Source: an uncultured Gammaproteobacteria bacterium
GTDB taxonomy: Bacteria; Pseudomonadota; Gammaproteobacteria; Pseudomonadales; Azotimanducaceae
Direction: 5' to 3'
DNA: 45,172 nucleotides
Assembly: GCA_913049815.1 (NCBI GenBank)
Contig: CAJWYI010000005.1
Coordinates: 1 to 45,172 of the forward strand
The notes beneath the pieces were generated by a model. That model worked only from the letters and a program-made list of their open reading frames with translations, was not told where the DNA came from and searched no databases. Each line of letters begins with the position of its first letter. Position 1 is the first letter of the stretch. A program made the translations under genes and the position numbers. Positions 43,630-45,172 of the stretch are shown piece after piece.

Positions 43630-44928
43630 TTAGCGCAGTCCCAGTGTTCGCGTGGTTCTGAACATCAGGCTGAGGAGACCCAGGAAGACCAGGATAATCC
43701 CCGCACCCCAGAACACACCTTCCAGAGATATTCTGATCAGTGCGCCCGCGAGAGCATAGGAGAGTGGCGCCAATCCGTTGTTACAGAACATCACCACTGA
43801 CATGACGCGACCCAACAGGTGTGACGGAATTCTCGCCTGGAACCAGGACATCAGCAGCACCGTCATATATCCGTCGATCAAGGCACCTACGACGGCTGCT
43901 CCCATTGCCCACTCCACGTTGGGTGCTGTTGCATAGACAAAAAAGGTCAGCCCCAGAATCATCAGATCAATTAGCAAGAGGGGGCCATACCATCGCTCTG
44001 GCGGCCGTGGCATCGAACCCGCCAGGAGCGTCCCGATCAGTGCACCCACCCCGAACGCCGAACTGATCATGCCAAAAGCGAGCGCTCCCTCATCAAATCG
44101 GAGGTCAGCGAGAACAGGAATGCCCACCATATAAGGCCCACGAAAGAAAAAAGTGAAGACGGAGAAGATGATCACCATTAGACGGACCGGTACATCCCGC
44201 CAGGTCGCAGAGAAACCCTCAATTACCGATTTCAGAATCGTCGCCTGACGACCCGCCGCACCCTGAACTAATGCAGGTAGTTGAATCAAAAACAGCGTGA
44301 TCGCGGAGAACAGGAACCCAAAGCTGTCCACGAAAAATACCAATGCGATTCCAGGGAGGTCCGCACTGACCTCCTCTCCCCCGACGCTGAATGCAGCGAT
44401 CAGAACGCCGGCCAGAACGGGCCCGAACATCACGCTCAATTGCATCATTCCCTGCATCAACGCGTTGGCAGGAGGCAACAGATCAACCTTTACGACTCGA
44501 GGCAATATTGCCGAAGATGCTGGCCACGAGAACGCATCAACAACGCCAAAGAGAAAGGCCACCACGTAGATGGTCGGCATGTTGACCAATTCTGTCTGTA
44601 CCGTAACTGCCAGCAAAAACAACAGCATCATACGCAGGATCGAGGACCACATGAGCACAACACGTGGGTTCCATCGATCGACAATCGCACCACCGGCAAT
44701 CATAAACACCGCTCTCGGCACCCCGGAGATCGCCAGAACGATACCCATAGCGAGGGAGTCACCTGTCAGCTTCAGTACCAACCAGGGGAACGCGATGATC
44801 GTCAGGTTCGAGCCAATCATGGAGACAACCGAACCAAGCCACAGCAACCGATAGTTCCTCACTTTAAGTGGGAGCAACAGTGGCCACCGTGATCGTGGCA
44901 ATCTTTCGTTGGAGGTCGTTTCTGACAT
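43630..44928 (-). CDS. MFS transporter (MFS_3/enterobactin-exporter-like)
   Basis: This 432-residue membrane protein has about 12 predicted helices in two halves. LLWLGSVVSMIGSNLTIIAFPWLVL is helix 1. The loop 2-3 motif is GGAIVDRWNPRVVLMW (GxxxDRxxRR type). RVMSVVMFCNNGLAPL lies in the C-terminal half. This group comprises drug and siderophore exporters. Its substrate is unknown; it may export a product of the sulfatase region. The start at 44928 is chosen since the frame upstream (to 45012) is polar and not family-like. No strong Shine-Dalgarno is visible. Confidence 0.88.
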   Translation of the reverse strand: MSETTSNERLPRSRWPLLLPLKVRNYRLLWLGSVVSMIGSNLTIIAFPWLVLKLTGDSLAMGIVLAISGVPRAVFMIAGGAIVDRWNPRVVLMWSSILRMMLLFLLAVTVQTELVNMPTIYVVAFLFGVVDAFSWPASSAILPRVVKVDLLPPANALMQGMMQLSVMFGPVLAGVLIAAFSVGGEEVSADLPGIALVFFVDSFGFLFSAITLFLIQLPALVQGAAGRQATILKSVIEGFSATWRDVPVRLMVIIFSVFTFFFRGPYMVGIPVLADLRFDEGALAFGMISSAFGVGALIGTLLAGSMPRPPERWYGPLLLIDLMILGLTFFVYATAPNVEWAMGAAVVGALIDGYMTVLLMSWFQARIPSHLLGRVMSVVMFCNNGLAPLSYALAGALIRISLEGVFWGAGIILVFLGLLSLMFRTTRTLGLR

Positions 44929-45077
44929 GTGGGCTGAGGTAGATAAAGCATGCAGTCTACTGATTTGCTCACGAGCTTCCACAGCAACTAGCGCTTCATC
45001 ACTTTTACGCACACAGAACGACTCATCCCAAGGATGATAATCGGGTCGTGGCCCCCGCCCGTGTTAGGTTTCTGCAG

Positions 45078-45172
45078 ATGGGTTTCGAAAGGCTTGGTGG
45101 CATCGCCACTAACGCAAATGGCCATCGATTCGCCAAATACGTTCAGCAAGTGCTCGGATACACCGGTGTGCA
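45078..45172 (+). CDS. Possible 5' end of a gene cut by the right edge
   Basis: An ATG at 45078 opens a frame that runs to the edge (MGFERLGGIATNANGHRF, then YVQQVLGYTG). The composition is protein-like and it would be divergent from the MFS gene, but there is no good Shine-Dalgarno and only 31 codons are visible. Not recognised. Confidence 0.3.
   Translation, partial: MGFERLGGIATNANGHRFAKYVQQVLGYTGV

Overview
The window comes from a gammaproteobacterium. The strongest evidence is gene order. Read on the minus strand from about 29.4 kb to 12.5 kb it runs iscR-iscS-[suf genes]-ndk-rlmN-(pilW remnant)-rodZ-hisS-yfgM-bamB-der, which is the conserved order around isc/ndk/der in Pseudomonas and relatives, with xseA and guaA nearby as in E. 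coli. Several degenerate genes (ankyrin-repeat, START-domain, inorganic pyrophosphatase and PilW/PilF remnants) lie among intact housekeeping genes. Together with sulfatases, a PhyH-family dioxygenase and many SDRs, this fits a marine or host-associated lineage undergoing gene loss. The lifestyle is inference only.

Layout. 1-1335: 3' part of the guaA locus is cut by the left edge (minus strand). 1504-8776: accessory metabolic block with an MFE-2-like SDR, a TPR protein, two convergent thiamine-diphosphate enzymes and a quinone-oxidoreductase-like MDR. 9081-9742: ankyrin pseudogene. 9792-12528: xseA, an M23 peptidase and a DTG aspartyl-protease-like protein, joined by ATGA overlaps. 12543-21461 (minus): der, then two broken plus-strand genes, then the bamB-yfgM-hisS-rodZ-pilW'-rlmN-ndk run. 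21579-29408 (minus): a nine-gene Fe-S assembly operon, iscR-iscS-sufBCDS-A-sufT-sufE, behind a near-perfect type 1 IscR site. 29564-32686 (minus): acr3, an arsenate reductase with an apparent signal peptide, and a DsbD-like thiol transporter; a palindrome overlaps the promoter. 33285-38763: probable catabolic cluster of two SDRs, an unrecognised 221-residue protein, a metallo-beta-lactamase-fold hydrolase, a beta-hydroxyacid dehydrogenase, a PhyH-family oxygenase and a DUF98 protein. 39514-44928 (minus): two FGly-type sulfatases, an NAD(P)-binding protein and an MFS exporter.

The points most worth a second look are these. (a) A periplasm-directed thioredoxin-type arsenate reductase lies 13 bp upstream of a DsbD-like reductant exporter. 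(b) suf genes occupy the place of iscU-iscA-hscBA-fdx inside the ancestral isc-ndk locus. (c) The pilW remnant keeps translational coupling to rlmN after an apparent internal deletion. (d) The 33-39 kb cluster has an orphan protein facing an operon across two palindromes. No tRNA, rRNA, CRISPR array or intact insertion sequence was seen.
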